Shown: positions 15,610 to 25,533 of the stretch, piece after piece
Layout of the letters: every line of letters starts with the position of its first letter
How positions within the stretch are numbered: the first letter of the stretch is position 1
Origin: Stutzerimonas stutzeri
GTDB lineage: Bacteria > Pseudomonadota > Gammaproteobacteria > Pseudomonadales > Pseudomonadaceae
Length of the DNA stretch: 64,000 bases
Direction: 5' to 3'
NCBI RefSeq assembly: GCF_000590475.1
Contig: NZ_CP007441.1
Coordinates: 455,038-519,037, forward strand
The notes under the pieces: model-generated
Seen by the model: only the letters and a program-made list of their open reading frames with translations
Databases searched by the model: none
Told to the model about the DNA's origin: nothing
Made by a program: the position numbers and the translations under genes

Positions 15610-16305
15610 CTAACGTACCGAGCGCAGCGGTGTGGAGTAATGCGGTAGGACTCGCGTCAGCACTTCTGCGATATAGCCAAGAAACAGTGTGCCCAGCGAG
15701 CTCTTGTAATGCTGCGGGTCCTGGCTGCCGATCGCCAGGATGCCTTGCTGCTGGTTGAGGGCGACCACCGCGGCCGAGCCGATACCGCTGCTTTCCTCTT
15801 CGCCAAACAGAAACGCCAGCTCATGTGGGCGCAGCACGCCGCAGACGGTTTTGCCGGTGCCGAGCAGGCCGCCGATGGCCTGTTGCGCCTCGGCGGCGGC
15901 CACGCTGCGGCCAACCGGCAGCGGCGAATCGCTGAACAGGATGAGGCTGACGTAGGGCACCTGGAACTCGTGCCGCAGACTTTCATCCACCGCACCGATG
16001 ATCTCTTCCAGGCTATTGGCATCCAACAGGTCAAGGACAAGTCGACGGGTCTTGTCAAACAACCTGTCGTTATCGCGAGCCACATCCATCAGCTGCGACA
16101 GGCGATGGCGCATCTCGATATTGCGTTCTCTAAGCAACTTGACCTGCCGCTCGACCAGCGACACAGCACCGCCGGGCAAGTGCGGGATACGCAGTTCGGG
16201 TATCAGCTCATCGTGATCGACAAAGAATTCCGGGTGGGCACGCAGATAGGCCGCGACGGCTTCTGCGTCCGGCACGTGCGGCTTGTCCTGGTTTTGCTCG
16301 GTCAT
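15610..16305 (-). CDS. DUF484 family protein
   Basis: 231 aa from the ATG at 16305 (MTEQNQDKPHVPDAEAVAAYL). DUF484 is a GAF-like family found between dapF and xerC in many gammaproteobacteria (YigA in E. coli is a short relative). The start region AAYLRAHPEFFVDHDELIPELRIPH is the family signature. A coiled-coil segment (LVERQVKLLRERNIEMRHRLSQL) leads into a GAF-like fold. The function is not established. The ATG overlaps the dapF stop in an ATGA junction, so translation is coupled. Confidence 0.9.
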   Translation of the reverse strand: MTEQNQDKPHVPDAEAVAAYLRAHPEFFVDHDELIPELRIPHLPGGAVSLVERQVKLLRERNIEMRHRLSQLMDVARDNDRLFDKTRRLVLDLLDANSLEEIIGAVDESLRHEFQVPYVSLILFSDSPLPVGRSVAAAEAQQAIGGLLGTGKTVCGVLRPHELAFLFGEEESSGIGSAAVVALNQQQGILAIGSQDPQHYKSSLGTLFLGYIAEVLTRVLPHYSTPLRSVR

Positions 16306-17132
16306 AGGCGAACTTGTCCTTCGAAAACGCGAACGGCGGGGCCAGTCATCATAACTGGCTGCCCCGGACCTGCCCATTCGATGGACAGACGGCCACCCGG
16401 CAGATCGAGTTGTACGGGAGAATCCATCCAGCCTTGGCGAATCGCAGCGACCGCGGCGGCGCAGGCACCAGTGCCGCAGGCTTGGGTTTCGCCGGCGCCA
16501 CGTTCCCATACCCGCAGTCTCGCGTGCTGGCGGTCGATGACCTGCAGAAAACCGGCATTGACTCGCTGCGGGAAGCGCGGGTGATGCTCGATCTTCGGCC
16601 CCAGTTCATGCACCGGCGCGGTGGTGACGTCGTCCACGCGTAACACGGCGTGCGGATTGCCCATGGACAGCGCGGCGATCTCCAACTGCTGCCCATCGAC
16701 GTTCAGCGGATAGGTCAGGGCTTCGCCATCGGCCTGGAACGGAATCTCGGCTGGGACCAGGCGTGGTGGGCCCATATCGACACTGATCTGCCCGTCGGGA
16801 CGGATGTCCAGTTCGATGATCCCGCCCTTGGTCTCGACGCGAATCTGCCGCTTCATGGTCAGGCGCTTGTCGAGCACGAAACGTGCGAAGCAGCGCGCGC
16901 CGTTGCCGCATTGCTCTACTTCAGAACCGTCTGAGTTGAAGATGCGGTAGCGGAAATCCACATCGGGATCGTGCGGCGGCTCGACCAGCAATAGCTGATC
17001 GAAGCCGACGCCGGTATGCCGATCACCCCATTGCTTGGCGTGTTTCGGCTGGATATGCGCGTGCTGGCTGATCAGGTCAATGACCATGAAATCGTTGCCC
17101 AGGCCGTGCATCTTGGTAAAACGCAAAAGCAT
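16302..17132 (-). CDS. dapF: Diaminopimelate epimerase
   Basis: 276 aa from the ATG at 17132 (MLLRFTKMHGLGNDFMVIDL), the canonical start and length. DapF interconverts LL- and meso-diaminopimelate, the last step before lysine and the source of meso-DAP for peptidoglycan. It is PLP-independent and uses two cysteines: Cys75 in EQCGNGARCF and a second near 219 in QACGTGACA, both present. It starts 10 bp after the lysA stop and overlaps the DUF484 gene by 4 bp. Confidence 0.97.
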   Translation of the reverse strand: MLLRFTKMHGLGNDFMVIDLISQHAHIQPKHAKQWGDRHTGVGFDQLLLVEPPHDPDVDFRYRIFNSDGSEVEQCGNGARCFARFVLDKRLTMKRQIRVETKGGIIELDIRPDGQISVDMGPPRLVPAEIPFQADGEALTYPLNVDGQQLEIAALSMGNPHAVLRVDDVTTAPVHELGPKIEHHPRFPQRVNAGFLQVIDRQHARLRVWERGAGETQACGTGACAAAVAAIRQGWMDSPVQLDLPGGRLSIEWAGPGQPVMMTGPAVRVFEGQVRL

Positions 17133-17142
17133 CGTCGTGGCC

Positions 17143-18390
<1,248 letters not shown>

Positions 18391-18402
18391 GGAATGCCTC
18401 CT

Positions 18403-18543
18403 TTACAGTTCGAAACGGTCTTTGGAACGCTCGCTGGCGGCTGCCTCGTCGTCCGGATGATACAGCGGGCCTTTCTGGCCGCAGCCGCTGAGTGCGGAAG
18501 CGAGAACCGCGAGAGCGATGAGTGGAAGCAATAGACGCTTCAT
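18403..18543 (-). CDS. lptM: Small LPS-assembly lipoprotein LptM (YifL/LppL)
   Basis: 46 aa. A short basic start and hydrophobic signal (MKRLLLPLIALAVLASALSG) end in a lipobox LSGC, giving a mature lipoprotein starting CGQKGPLYHPDD. The GQKGPLY motif is diagnostic. LptM binds the LptDE outer-membrane translocon and helps LptD oxidation. The start at 18543 is chosen over an upstream in-frame start because it begins the signal peptide. It is the first gene of the lysA-dapF-xerC operon. Confidence 0.92.
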   Translation of the reverse strand: MKRLLLPLIALAVLASALSGCGQKGPLYHPDDEAAASERSKDRFEL

Positions 18544-18742
18544 TGGAGACAATCCTTGAAAATCGATGGGCCGGAGTATACCCAGCACCCAGCGGATTGC
18601 CTATGTGGCCGCGCTCGCCGGCAGCCATATCGGGCGACGGACCGGACAGCCGCTCGCTAGACGCGGCGGTGGCCTGCTAAGCTCGCCGGCATCGTCGGCG
18701 GTCGTGTCGCCGCCGCACAACCCGTACCGAGGAATACGATTC

Positions 18743-19075
18743 ATGAGCCTGAGCGAAGCCCGCTTTCACGATCTTGTCGACGCCGTGCAGGAAGAAATCG
18801 AGGATGTCTTCGATCACAGCGGCATGGATGTCGATCTGGAAAACTCCGGTGGCGTGCTCACCGTGCGTTTCGAGAACGGCACGCAGCTGATTTTCAGCCG
18901 GCAGCCGCCGCTACGCCAGCTCTGGGTGGCTGCGCGCTCGGGCGGCTTCCACTTCGACTATGACGAAGCCTTGTCGCTGTGGATCTGCGACGCTAATGAC
19001 GAGCGTCTCGGCGAGCTGCTGGCTCGGGTCACGCAGGAGCAAGGGGGCGAGACGCTCGAGTTCGAGGACCTGTGA
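18743..19075 (+). CDS. cyaY: Iron-sulfur cluster assembly protein CyaY (frataxin)
   Basis: 110 aa. The frataxin fold starts at MSLSEARFHDLVDAVQEEIEDVFD and includes the acidic helix that binds iron, the core VLTVRFENGTQLIFSRQPPLRQLWVA, and GGFHFDYDE. CyaY regulates IscS-dependent Fe-S cluster assembly. It is transcribed opposite to lptM from a shared 199-bp region. The ATG at 18743 is preferred over upstream in-frame codons on homology. Confidence 0.93.
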   Translation: MSLSEARFHDLVDAVQEEIEDVFDHSGMDVDLENSGGVLTVRFENGTQLIFSRQPPLRQLWVAARSGGFHFDYDEALSLWICDANDERLGELLARVTQEQGGETLEFEDL

Positions 19076-19165
19076 GGCGAAGTGCCGTCTGAACCGGATC
19101 GGCGCGCCTGAGCCCTCAGGCACCCTTGCTTATTTAATGAGCTGTGATAGGGTCGAGTGCAGGTT

Positions 19166-19203
19166 AAAAAACCCCGCCTTCGGGCGGGGTTTTGCTTTTT
19201 TTA
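19166..19203 (+). terminator. Intrinsic terminator between cyaY and rnk (possible rnk attenuator)
   Basis: CCCCGCC-TTCG-GGCGGGG, a 7-bp GC stem with a TTCG tetraloop, preceded by six A and followed by TTTTGCTTTTTTT. It ends only 35 bp before the rnk start and about 100 bp after the cyaY stop. TTGCTT (from about 19127) and TAGGGT (about 19149), 16 bp apart, may form a promoter just upstream, whose short transcript would meet this structure. Confidence 0.88.
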
Positions 19204-19238
19204 CCCACCCACTTTTTTACAGGAGCTCACTCGGACCC

Positions 19239-19649
19239 ATGGCCAGTGTACCGCCCATCATCATCACCCAACCCGATCTGCAGCGGCTCGAGCGAGTGCT
19301 TGATAGCCTGGCTGACTACGGTCCGGCCGCCGAGGCGCTTGAGGAAGAGTTGTCGCGCGCCCAGGTGGTCGAGCGCAGCGAGCTGCCTGCCGGCGTGGTG
19401 TCGATGAATTCGCGCGTCCACTGTCGCGAGGAGGGCAGCGGCAAGGATTACCATCTGACATTGGTCTTCCCACAGGACGCTGGAAAGGACGGTACCGTCT
19501 CGGTTCTGGCGCCGGTTGGCAGCGCGCTGCTGGGGTTGAGCGTAGGTCAGCATATCGACTGGCCGACGCCGGGCGGCAAAGTGCTTAAATTGACCTTGCT
19601 GGCCGTTGAGTATCAGCCCGAAGCGGCGGGTGATGTCGGTGTGAAATGA
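19239..19649 (+). CDS. rnk: Nucleoside diphosphate kinase regulator Rnk
   Basis: 136 aa. An N-terminal coiled-coil-like segment (ITQPDLQRLERVLDSLADY) is followed by a GreA/GreB-type C-terminal domain, with VVSMNSRVHCREEG and VGSALLGLSVGQHIDWPTPGG. Rnk binds RNA polymerase near the secondary channel, lacks the catalytic acidic tip of GreA, and affects Ndk levels and alginate in Pseudomonas. The start at 19239 has GGAG about 13 bases upstream. Its transcript must cross the terminator-like hairpin at 19172-19203. Confidence 0.92.
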   Translation: MASVPPIIITQPDLQRLERVLDSLADYGPAAEALEEELSRAQVVERSELPAGVVSMNSRVHCREEGSGKDYHLTLVFPQDAGKDGTVSVLAPVGSALLGLSVGQHIDWPTPGGKVLKLTLLAVEYQPEAAGDVGVK

Positions 19650-19688
19650 GTCGCTGCGTTACGCATGTGGGCAGCATCATCCCTACCA

Positions 19689-22520
19689 TCAAACCGTTTG
19701 CAATGCCTGATTGAGTGCCGTTTCTAGGTGTGCCTTGTAGCGCAGATGCTGCACGGTCTGGGCGCGACCTTGGCGGTGCAGCCCGGAAAGGTCGAGGTCG
19801 GTGATATAGCAGGGATAGCGTTCGCCTTCGCGACGCTGCGCGAGGATATAATGCGCCACCGCGGCGAATAGCTCTGCACCGTATTCCAGGCTTGAGAACT
19901 CCTGATGATTGCAGTACAGCGTGACCTGCGAGCGGCCGCGTTCACTGGGTTCGACGATGGCCTGAATGTCGTAGAACGGATCACTGGGTTCTTCGAGCGG
20001 TGCAGGTCTGCGCTCGATGTCCGGGAGACGCCCCGTCGAGGGCGTGAATAGCCGGTAGAAAAGGATATCGATCGCCGCCAGACGGCTTTCTTCGAACGGC
20101 AGTTGCGTAATGCGGCGATAACTTACCGATTGCAGAAAGCGCAGCAGCGGCGTCAACAGGCTTTGCTCGTCCCTGTAAGGCTGCTGTTGCCGCCACAGCG
20201 CGTTGAATTCGTCCATGACGGTCACTTCTGCCATGTCGTCCCGGACGCGATAGAACACCTGTAGGCAATGCGGCCTTGCGTGACCGAGAATCAACGAAAG
20301 ATCCGTGCCTTCCAAAGCATAACGGTCCACCCGTATCGGGCGCATCTCCTGATGGGCTTCCCCGAGGTGCTCCAGCAGTGCGGGCATGTCGCTCAGCGGA
20401 GTGTGGCGAACATTGCCAGTGACCAGGTCGAGCATATGGAAATGGTGCCGGACCTGCAGCAGGTAACGAGTTTGCGCCGGCTCATCGAGCACCGCCTGGG
20501 CATCCATGAAGACTGCTTCGACCCGCCGCGAAAGCGCCATTCCGGCGTTTCGGCTGAAGCACCGAACCTGCAGGCTCGGCCGCTCGCCTTGGGTCGGTAG
20601 CGCCTGTAGGTAGTCGCGTAGACATTCGGCCAACGGGGCGGGACTCTCATAGCGGGTGGCGATCAGTTCGCCCCAGCTGTTCTGTGTGAGCTGGTCGATG
20701 CTCAGCACCAGGTTCTCCCGAGCAATGCCATGCCCGAGCGAGTCGGTCAGTTCATCGAACGATAACGGGTGAGCGGGACTGAGCGGATCGAGCCCGACGT
20801 TCAACAACAGCAGCACGTTGACGGGAGCCGCTGCGCTGAGTAGCGCGTCGTCGGCGACGGGTTGAGGCGGCATCGGAAGGGCCTGTCGCAAGTCGGTCAG
20901 CAGGGCAAACAGCTCCGCTTCCGTCAGGCCGCTGTCGCCCGGATGCAAGGCGACGTGAGTCGCGGCGTCGACTACGCCGTTGCGATGGCACCATCCCAGG
21001 AGAGGAATCACTTCGCGGGAGCGCTTCAGCGGGGAGAAATTGCTGACTTGCCTGGCGTTCAGGTTGCCCTCGTAAAGCGCCCAGAATACGTCGTCTGCCG
21101 CATCGTAGCCTTGTACGAGGGTCAGGCTGTGCTCGGCCAGGTCCGGTGCGATACCGAGGTTTATCGCTTCGATCTTGCCGGCCTTGCGTTCGATCGCCGC
21201 GTGCAGGCGGCGGCCCAATACGCCGAAGTCGCGACCGTTGATACAACTGGTGATCTGCAGCCGGCGGGCAAGTTCACTGAGGAACCGGTAACCGTAGGTC
21301 AGTTCGTTGACCAGCGCCCGGCGCTCCTCCACAACGCGTCGGACCTTCCACTGACCGCGTGCATCGAGCTGGGCAAACTGTCGTTCGTCCCATCCCCAGT
21401 CAGCCGTCAGACGCTCGAGCAGCCGCCGCTTCCAGCTTTTGCTGCGTCCGGTTGGGGGGCGGCTGAGCGGCTTGTTCACTTTCAGATAGAGGCAGCGACG
21501 CAGCAGCGCTAACCGTTCCTGGTCATCCCGCTTGGCTAGATAATTTTCGATTCTGCGATAAGCGACGATATATGGATCAAGCTCGTCCAATTCCATGCGG
21601 TTGGCGTATACCGCCTGTTTGAAGTCAAGGCTCAGGCAGCGCGCTTGAGGATGCCCGCTGGCATACACCTCGACCAGTAGCAGCTTGAACAGGGACTTGT
21701 ATGGCGACTCGATGGCCTTGTACAGCTGCCATAACCCTGCGCCGAGGTATTCGCCGGATGGAATGGTGGCGAGACTCCCAAGATCCAGCACCTCGTCACT
21801 GCGCACGAAACGCTTGTCCAACAGGGTTCGGGCGTACTCGCTATAACGATGCTCTTCGTAATCGGGTACCAACCACCAGAGCGGCGTCCGGCCGCCGAGC
21901 CAGATCGCGGTGCGGTAGAACTCATCGAGTAGAAGGTAGTGCTGCGTTGTGCCGCAATCATCGGAGGTCAGTTTTGCCTCGCGATCGCCCTGGGTGAAGC
22001 GCACCGGGTCGATCAGGAAGAAATGCGCCTCACTGCCTTGTGTCGCGGCCCACGCCTGCAGATGATCACACTTGCGCTGAAGCTCTTCGAGTTGCTGCGT
22101 CGACAAAGTAGGGTCATGGCAAACCCAAACATCGAGGTCGCTCTGATCGTCCTGGGCAACGGTGCCCAGGCTCCCCATGAGAAATAGCCCATGAATGGGT
22201 TGGGACTGCTTGCCGCGTAACGGTTTGTACGAGAACGAGCGGCTCAAGGCCTGTGCTTCCGCCAATGTGTCGGCATCGGGCTCGTAGCCCGATAGCCCGG
22301 CAGGCGTAGCGTTGGAAACATACCCTGGAAGAATCGGATGGTTGACGTGGAACAGTAGCGGCAACAGCGTCAGCACTGCCTGTTGGCGAGACGACATAAC
22401 CGGTTTGGTGCGTTCCAGGCGTGCAGCGTTCAGCGAAAGAAAGCGAGCACGGAGCGCCGCGAGCACGGAGCGATCGATTCCATCTTCAAGAATAGGGCGT
22501 ATTTCCTGATGGCGCGTCAT
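19689..22520 (-). CDS. cyaA: Class I adenylate cyclase
   Basis: 943 aa, full-length enterobacterial-type (class I) cyclase that makes cAMP for Vfr/CRP. The N-terminal nucleotidyltransferase motif is GSLGTVAQDDQSDLDVWVCHD, with the two catalytic aspartates in DLDVW near residue 128. LLLDEFYRTAIWLGGRTPLWWLVP is a further family block. The C-terminal half is the regulatory region. It converges with rnk (39-bp gap) and has a 180-bp upstream region shared with no other start. The order cyaY-rnk-cyaA is conserved in Pseudomonas. Confidence 0.95.
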   Translation of the reverse strand: MTRHQEIRPILEDGIDRSVLAALRARFLSLNAARLERTKPVMSSRQQAVLTLLPLLFHVNHPILPGYVSNATPAGLSGYEPDADTLAEAQALSRSFSYKPLRGKQSQPIHGLFLMGSLGTVAQDDQSDLDVWVCHDPTLSTQQLEELQRKCDHLQAWAATQGSEAHFFLIDPVRFTQGDREAKLTSDDCGTTQHYLLLDEFYRTAIWLGGRTPLWWLVPDYEEHRYSEYARTLLDKRFVRSDEVLDLGSLATIPSGEYLGAGLWQLYKAIESPYKSLFKLLLVEVYASGHPQARCLSLDFKQAVYANRMELDELDPYIVAYRRIENYLAKRDDQERLALLRRCLYLKVNKPLSRPPTGRSKSWKRRLLERLTADWGWDERQFAQLDARGQWKVRRVVEERRALVNELTYGYRFLSELARRLQITSCINGRDFGVLGRRLHAAIERKAGKIEAINLGIAPDLAEHSLTLVQGYDAADDVFWALYEGNLNARQVSNFSPLKRSREVIPLLGWCHRNGVVDAATHVALHPGDSGLTEAELFALLTDLRQALPMPPQPVADDALLSAAAPVNVLLLLNVGLDPLSPAHPLSFDELTDSLGHGIARENLVLSIDQLTQNSWGELIATRYESPAPLAECLRDYLQALPTQGERPSLQVRCFSRNAGMALSRRVEAVFMDAQAVLDEPAQTRYLLQVRHHFHMLDLVTGNVRHTPLSDMPALLEHLGEAHQEMRPIRVDRYALEGTDLSLILGHARPHCLQVFYRVRDDMAEVTVMDEFNALWRQQQPYRDEQSLLTPLLRFLQSVSYRRITQLPFEESRLAAIDILFYRLFTPSTGRLPDIERRPAPLEEPSDPFYDIQAIVEPSERGRSQVTLYCNHQEFSSLEYGAELFAAVAHYILAQRREGERYPCYITDLDLSGLHRQGRAQTVQHLRYKAHLETALNQALQTV

Positions 22521-22700
22521 GAGGCAGTTCGTTCAGGCAATCGACGTTGTCCAAGCTGTAGATCGAGGCAGAGGGCGGAAAATAACACGGGCCGAAGCTC
22601 GAGGGAAAAGTCGCAACGGCACCCCTGCCGCCCGTCTGATCGAGCTGATCCGGCAAATCCTGAGCGGTACATAGACGAGCAGGACTTTGCCGGGCGCCGC

Positions 22701-22946
22701 TTATGCTGGCGCGGTCTCCGCCAGGATCGTCAACAGCACCTGAGCATTCTCTGCCGCGTCACGGCCGAGGCTGGTCAGGTAGCCTCCGTCGGGCTGCGTC
22801 GTAAGACCTTTGGTATGCAGGCGCTGGGCGGCAGCGATGGCTGCCTGACCGGCATCCTGATGCACTTTCAGCCCTTCGAGTGTGTTGTCGAGGTTGAACA
22901 GGCTGAGGATTTCCAGCTCGGCTACCAGTTCGGGGGTATAGGACAT
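22701..22946 (-). CDS. TIGR02647 family small protein
   Basis: 81 aa (MSYTPELVAELEILSLFNLD...). It belongs to the TIGR02647 family of short Pseudomonas and relatives' proteins sometimes annotated as DNA-binding. The sequence is mostly helical with a possible winged-helix layout (IAAAQRLHTKGLTTQPDGGYLT), but no function is proven. It lies between cyaA and another small gene, all on the minus strand. A GGAGC site precedes the ATG. Confidence 0.75.
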   Translation of the reverse strand: MSYTPELVAELEILSLFNLDNTLEGLKVHQDAGQAAIAAAQRLHTKGLTTQPDGGYLTSLGRDAAENAQVLLTILAETAPA

Positions 22947-23023
22947 GAGTGCTCCTTCGGGTGGTGGGCATGGACCCTGTTTGCGAAGTGTAGATGCTGT
23001 GGGCAGGCGTGCCGCACTCTTAG

Positions 23024-23293
23024 CTATTCGGCCAGGTCGGGCAGGTTGCGCAGCTGCGATTCGTAGCTGTCGACGTCGAATGCGCGGTCTTGCTCGAGCA
23101 TCTGTCGAATCTCGCGGGCAAGGACGAGCGCCATCAGCTTGAGAATCTCGTCGCGTTCGTAGCCGACCAGAGTCAGTTTGTTCAGCGTAGCCTGCGCGGC
23201 GGCGGGCTCGCCGGCGTCAAGCTGGTTTTCGATCGCCTGGATCAGGGTTTCTTCGGCGAAGCTTTCATCTTCGTCGGACGTGGCATCGTTCAT
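23024..23293 (-). CDS. Conserved hypothetical protein, acidic, 89 aa
   Basis: Starts MNDATSDEDESFAEETLIQAIENQL at the ATG at 23293; a longer in-frame reading to 23434 has no support and would overlap corA. The first 16 residues are acidic and probably disordered. The rest is predicted helical, with a helix-turn-helix-like hairpin (AAAQATLNKLTLVGYERDEILKLMALVLAREI). I do not recognise a named domain. It diverges from corA across a 140-bp gap, so the two may share control. Confidence 0.65.
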   Translation of the reverse strand: MNDATSDEDESFAEETLIQAIENQLDAGEPAAAQATLNKLTLVGYERDEILKLMALVLAREIRQMLEQDRAFDVDSYESQLRNLPDLAE

Positions 23294-23433
23294 GTCGCAA
23301 TTCTCGTCAGGAAAATCTCGATAGCGCGTTTCGGCGAGTCCCGGCAAGCTGGCGCCAGCCGCGAACGCCTGAACGCTTCGCTTGGGTCGGTCTCTATTTC
23401 TACTATGGACCATCAAGGAGCACGACTGCAGCA

Positions 23434-24399
23434 ATGATCACTCTGTACTGCCTTGAAAATGGCGCGCTGGTGCGTCGCGTTGCCGAAAACCTGCAAACGC
23501 TGCCCGACAACGTACTGTGGGTCGACTTGCTGTCGCCTGATCAGCAAGAAGAGCGCTTCGTCGAGTCGGAACTGGGGCTGGATATCCCGACCCGTGAGGA
23601 GTTGGCGGAAATCGAGGATTCGTCGCGGTTTTACGACGAGGACGGCGCCATCTTCATGACCACGACGGTGGTGATGGGGATCGCCGATCGGCGCCCGGAA
23701 AATGCCGAGGTGACCTTCGTTCTGACCAAGCGCCGCCTGGTGACGGTGCGGTACAGCGAACTCAGCGCGTTTCGCCAGTTCGAGTCCAAGAGTTCACGGC
23801 AACCGTCCAACTACGCCACCAGTCATCAAATCTTTCTTGCTCTAGCCGACGCAGTGGTCGATCGCATCGCAGATGTGCTGGAAAGCGTGCAGGTTGAATT
23901 GCAGGCCTTGTCGAGGCGCATTTTCGATGAGCGAAAGGAGCATCGCAGAGATCTCCAGCAGATCATTCAACAGCTTGGGCAACACCGCTCGCTGTTGTCG
24001 CAGCTGGGCGAAAGCCTGTTCAGCTCGAGTCGATTGATCGCGTTCTACCGTCTGCATGCCGGCGAGCCCAAGCAGGGCGTCGCCAAGGGCCTGCTGAAAG
24101 CATTGGAACGGGACGTGCGGTCGCTGGGCGAACATCAGGCGCGCCTGCTCGGCGATATCGCGTTCCTGCTCGATGCCACCCTCGGCCTGATCAACATCGA
24201 GCAGAACAGCATCATCAAGGTGTTCTCGATCGCTGCGGTGCTGTTCCTGCCTCCGACACTGGTGGGCACGGTTTACGGCATGAACTTCGAGCGCATGCCC
24301 GAACTCGGCTGGCCGCTCGGTTACCCGATGGCGCTGGGGATGATGGTGATCTCGGCGATTATTCCCTATGCCTGGTTCAAGTTCCGCGATTGGCTCTGA
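23434..24399 (+). CDS. corA: Magnesium transporter CorA
   Basis: 321 aa. A cytoplasmic alpha/beta domain and long stalk helices (about residues 1-255) are followed by two C-terminal membrane helices with the signature YGMNFE between them (GMN at about 288-290). The C-terminus ends with the basic anchor FKFRDWL. This homopentameric channel imports Mg2+, and also Co2+/Ni2+. It ends exactly where a convergent membrane-protein gene ends, with no gap. It diverges from a small acidic protein gene. Confidence 0.95.
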   Translation: MITLYCLENGALVRRVAENLQTLPDNVLWVDLLSPDQQEERFVESELGLDIPTREELAEIEDSSRFYDEDGAIFMTTTVVMGIADRRPENAEVTFVLTKRRLVTVRYSELSAFRQFESKSSRQPSNYATSHQIFLALADAVVDRIADVLESVQVELQALSRRIFDERKEHRRDLQQIIQQLGQHRSLLSQLGESLFSSSRLIAFYRLHAGEPKQGVAKGLLKALERDVRSLGEHQARLLGDIAFLLDATLGLINIEQNSIIKVFSIAAVLFLPPTLVGTVYGMNFERMPELGWPLGYPMALGMMVISAIIPYAWFKFRDWL

Positions 24400-24927
24400 T
24401 CAACCAAAGAAATACAGGATGATGCAGAAGGCACCGAGCAGCATCCATACACTGCCGAAGATGATGGGCGTACGCAGGGAGAATAACAGGGTGCGCTTGT
24501 AGCGCTTCCCGCCTGCCGGGCTGTTGCCTTCGCCAAAAAGCGCCGAGTCATGATTGGGCAGCAGGCCGACGTTACCCTCGGTCTGCAGCAGTTCGGACTG
24601 CTTGCGGTGCCACCGTTCGATTACGTCGAAGCTTGCGCGAATCCCAGGTATCGCGTGCAGCGACGTCAGCAGACCGAGCATCGCCAGCACGCTTGGAACG
24701 ACCAGTCGAAACAGGCTGCCCCAGTCAGGATTGGTATTGGCCATTGATGAGGCAAACGCGATCATCAGGAACGACTGCGACGACAGGTATCCGCTGGTGC
24801 GGCTGGCCAGTAGCGTCGATTCAAAGTGGATCTCAGAACGGTAAAAATTCAGACGCTCCTTGGCCGAGCCAAAAACCTCGGCACCCTGGGTGTCCTGATT
24901 GAGGAGTAACGTTTTCAGATCAGCCAT
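24400..24927 (-). CDS. Uncharacterised three-helix membrane protein
   Basis: 175 aa. The N-terminal amphipathic region contains SAKERLNFYRSEIHFESTLLASRTSGYLSSQS. Membrane segments follow at about 50-62, 70-92 and 150-173, with a soluble loop of about 50 residues between the second and third. I recognise no named family with certainty. The long pre-membrane helix followed by a TM hairpin recalls SLATT-type effector proteins, but no conflict-system partner is adjacent. It is the last of a minus-strand run argH, P-loop protein, GNAT, this gene. Its stop codon abuts that of corA. Confidence 0.7.
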   Translation of the reverse strand: MADLKTLLLNQDTQGAEVFGSAKERLNFYRSEIHFESTLLASRTSGYLSSQSFLMIAFASSMANTNPDWGSLFRLVVPSVLAMLGLLTSLHAIPGIRASFDVIERWHRKQSELLQTEGNVGLLPNHDSALFGEGNSPAGGKRYKRTLLFSLRTPIIFGSVWMLLGAFCIILYFFG

Positions 24928-25002
24928 GGTGGGTAGGAGCCATTCATTACGTCTAGCTTTCGGCGCCGTCCGTAGCCATGAGTTCCCAGCCTGTGGCCGC
25001 CC

Positions 25003-25485
25003 TCAAGATTGTTCCGCCAACGCCTGCAGCGCGGCGCCCGTCAGGCGGTAGGTGGTCCACTCCTCCTGCGGCCTTGCGCCGAGCGATTCATAGAACTGAA
25101 TTGCCGGTTCGTTCCAGTCCAGCACCGACCACTCGAAGCGACCGCAGTCGCGAGACACTGCGATACGGGCGAGATGTTTTAACAGTGCCTTACCTGCGCC
25201 GATGCCGCGCGCTTCAGGCGTGACGTATAGGTCTTCAAGATAGAGGCCGTTGCGGCCGAGCCAGGTGGAGTAGTTGAAGAAATAGACGGCATAACCGATG
25301 GGTTGGCCATCGCGCTCGCAGATCAGCGCACGAGCGCTTGAGTCATCGGCGAACAGGCTGGTTTCGATTCCGGCAACATCGGTTTTCACTTCCTGCTCGG
25401 CGCGCTCGTAGATTGCCAGTTCAGTGATGAAACGCAGAATCAGCGCAGCGTCGGTATGTGTAGCGGGGCGGATGTTCAAGGGCAC
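25003..25485 (-). CDS. GNAT-family N-acetyltransferase (diamine acetyltransferase-like)
   Basis: 160 aa single-domain GNAT. The acetyl-CoA loop is LEDLYVTPEARGIGAGKALLKHL (R-x2-G-x-G/A), and the C-terminal strand EWSVLDWNEPAIQFYESLGA is typical of spermidine/diamine acetyltransferase (SSAT) relatives, as is the opening RPATHTDAALILRFITELA. Acetylation of a polyamine or other small amine is plausible but not shown. It lies 48 bp downstream of a P-loop kinase-like gene. Confidence 0.85.
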   Translation of the reverse strand: MPLNIRPATHTDAALILRFITELAIYERAEQEVKTDVAGIETSLFADDSSARALICERDGQPIGYAVYFFNYSTWLGRNGLYLEDLYVTPEARGIGAGKALLKHLARIAVSRDCGRFEWSVLDWNEPAIQFYESLGARPQEEWTTYRLTGAALQALAEQS

Positions 25486-25533
25486 GATAGCGTTCTCACT
25501 CCGACAGAGGTGCGAGCCCGTTTGGCAGGCTCT

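Noticed and set aside
19689..24927. cyaA plus the unknown membrane protein as a cyclic-nucleotide defence system
   Set aside because: CyaA is a full class I housekeeping cyclase in its usual Pseudomonas context, the membrane protein is 2 kb away on another unit, and no CBASS/Pycsar accessory genes are present.
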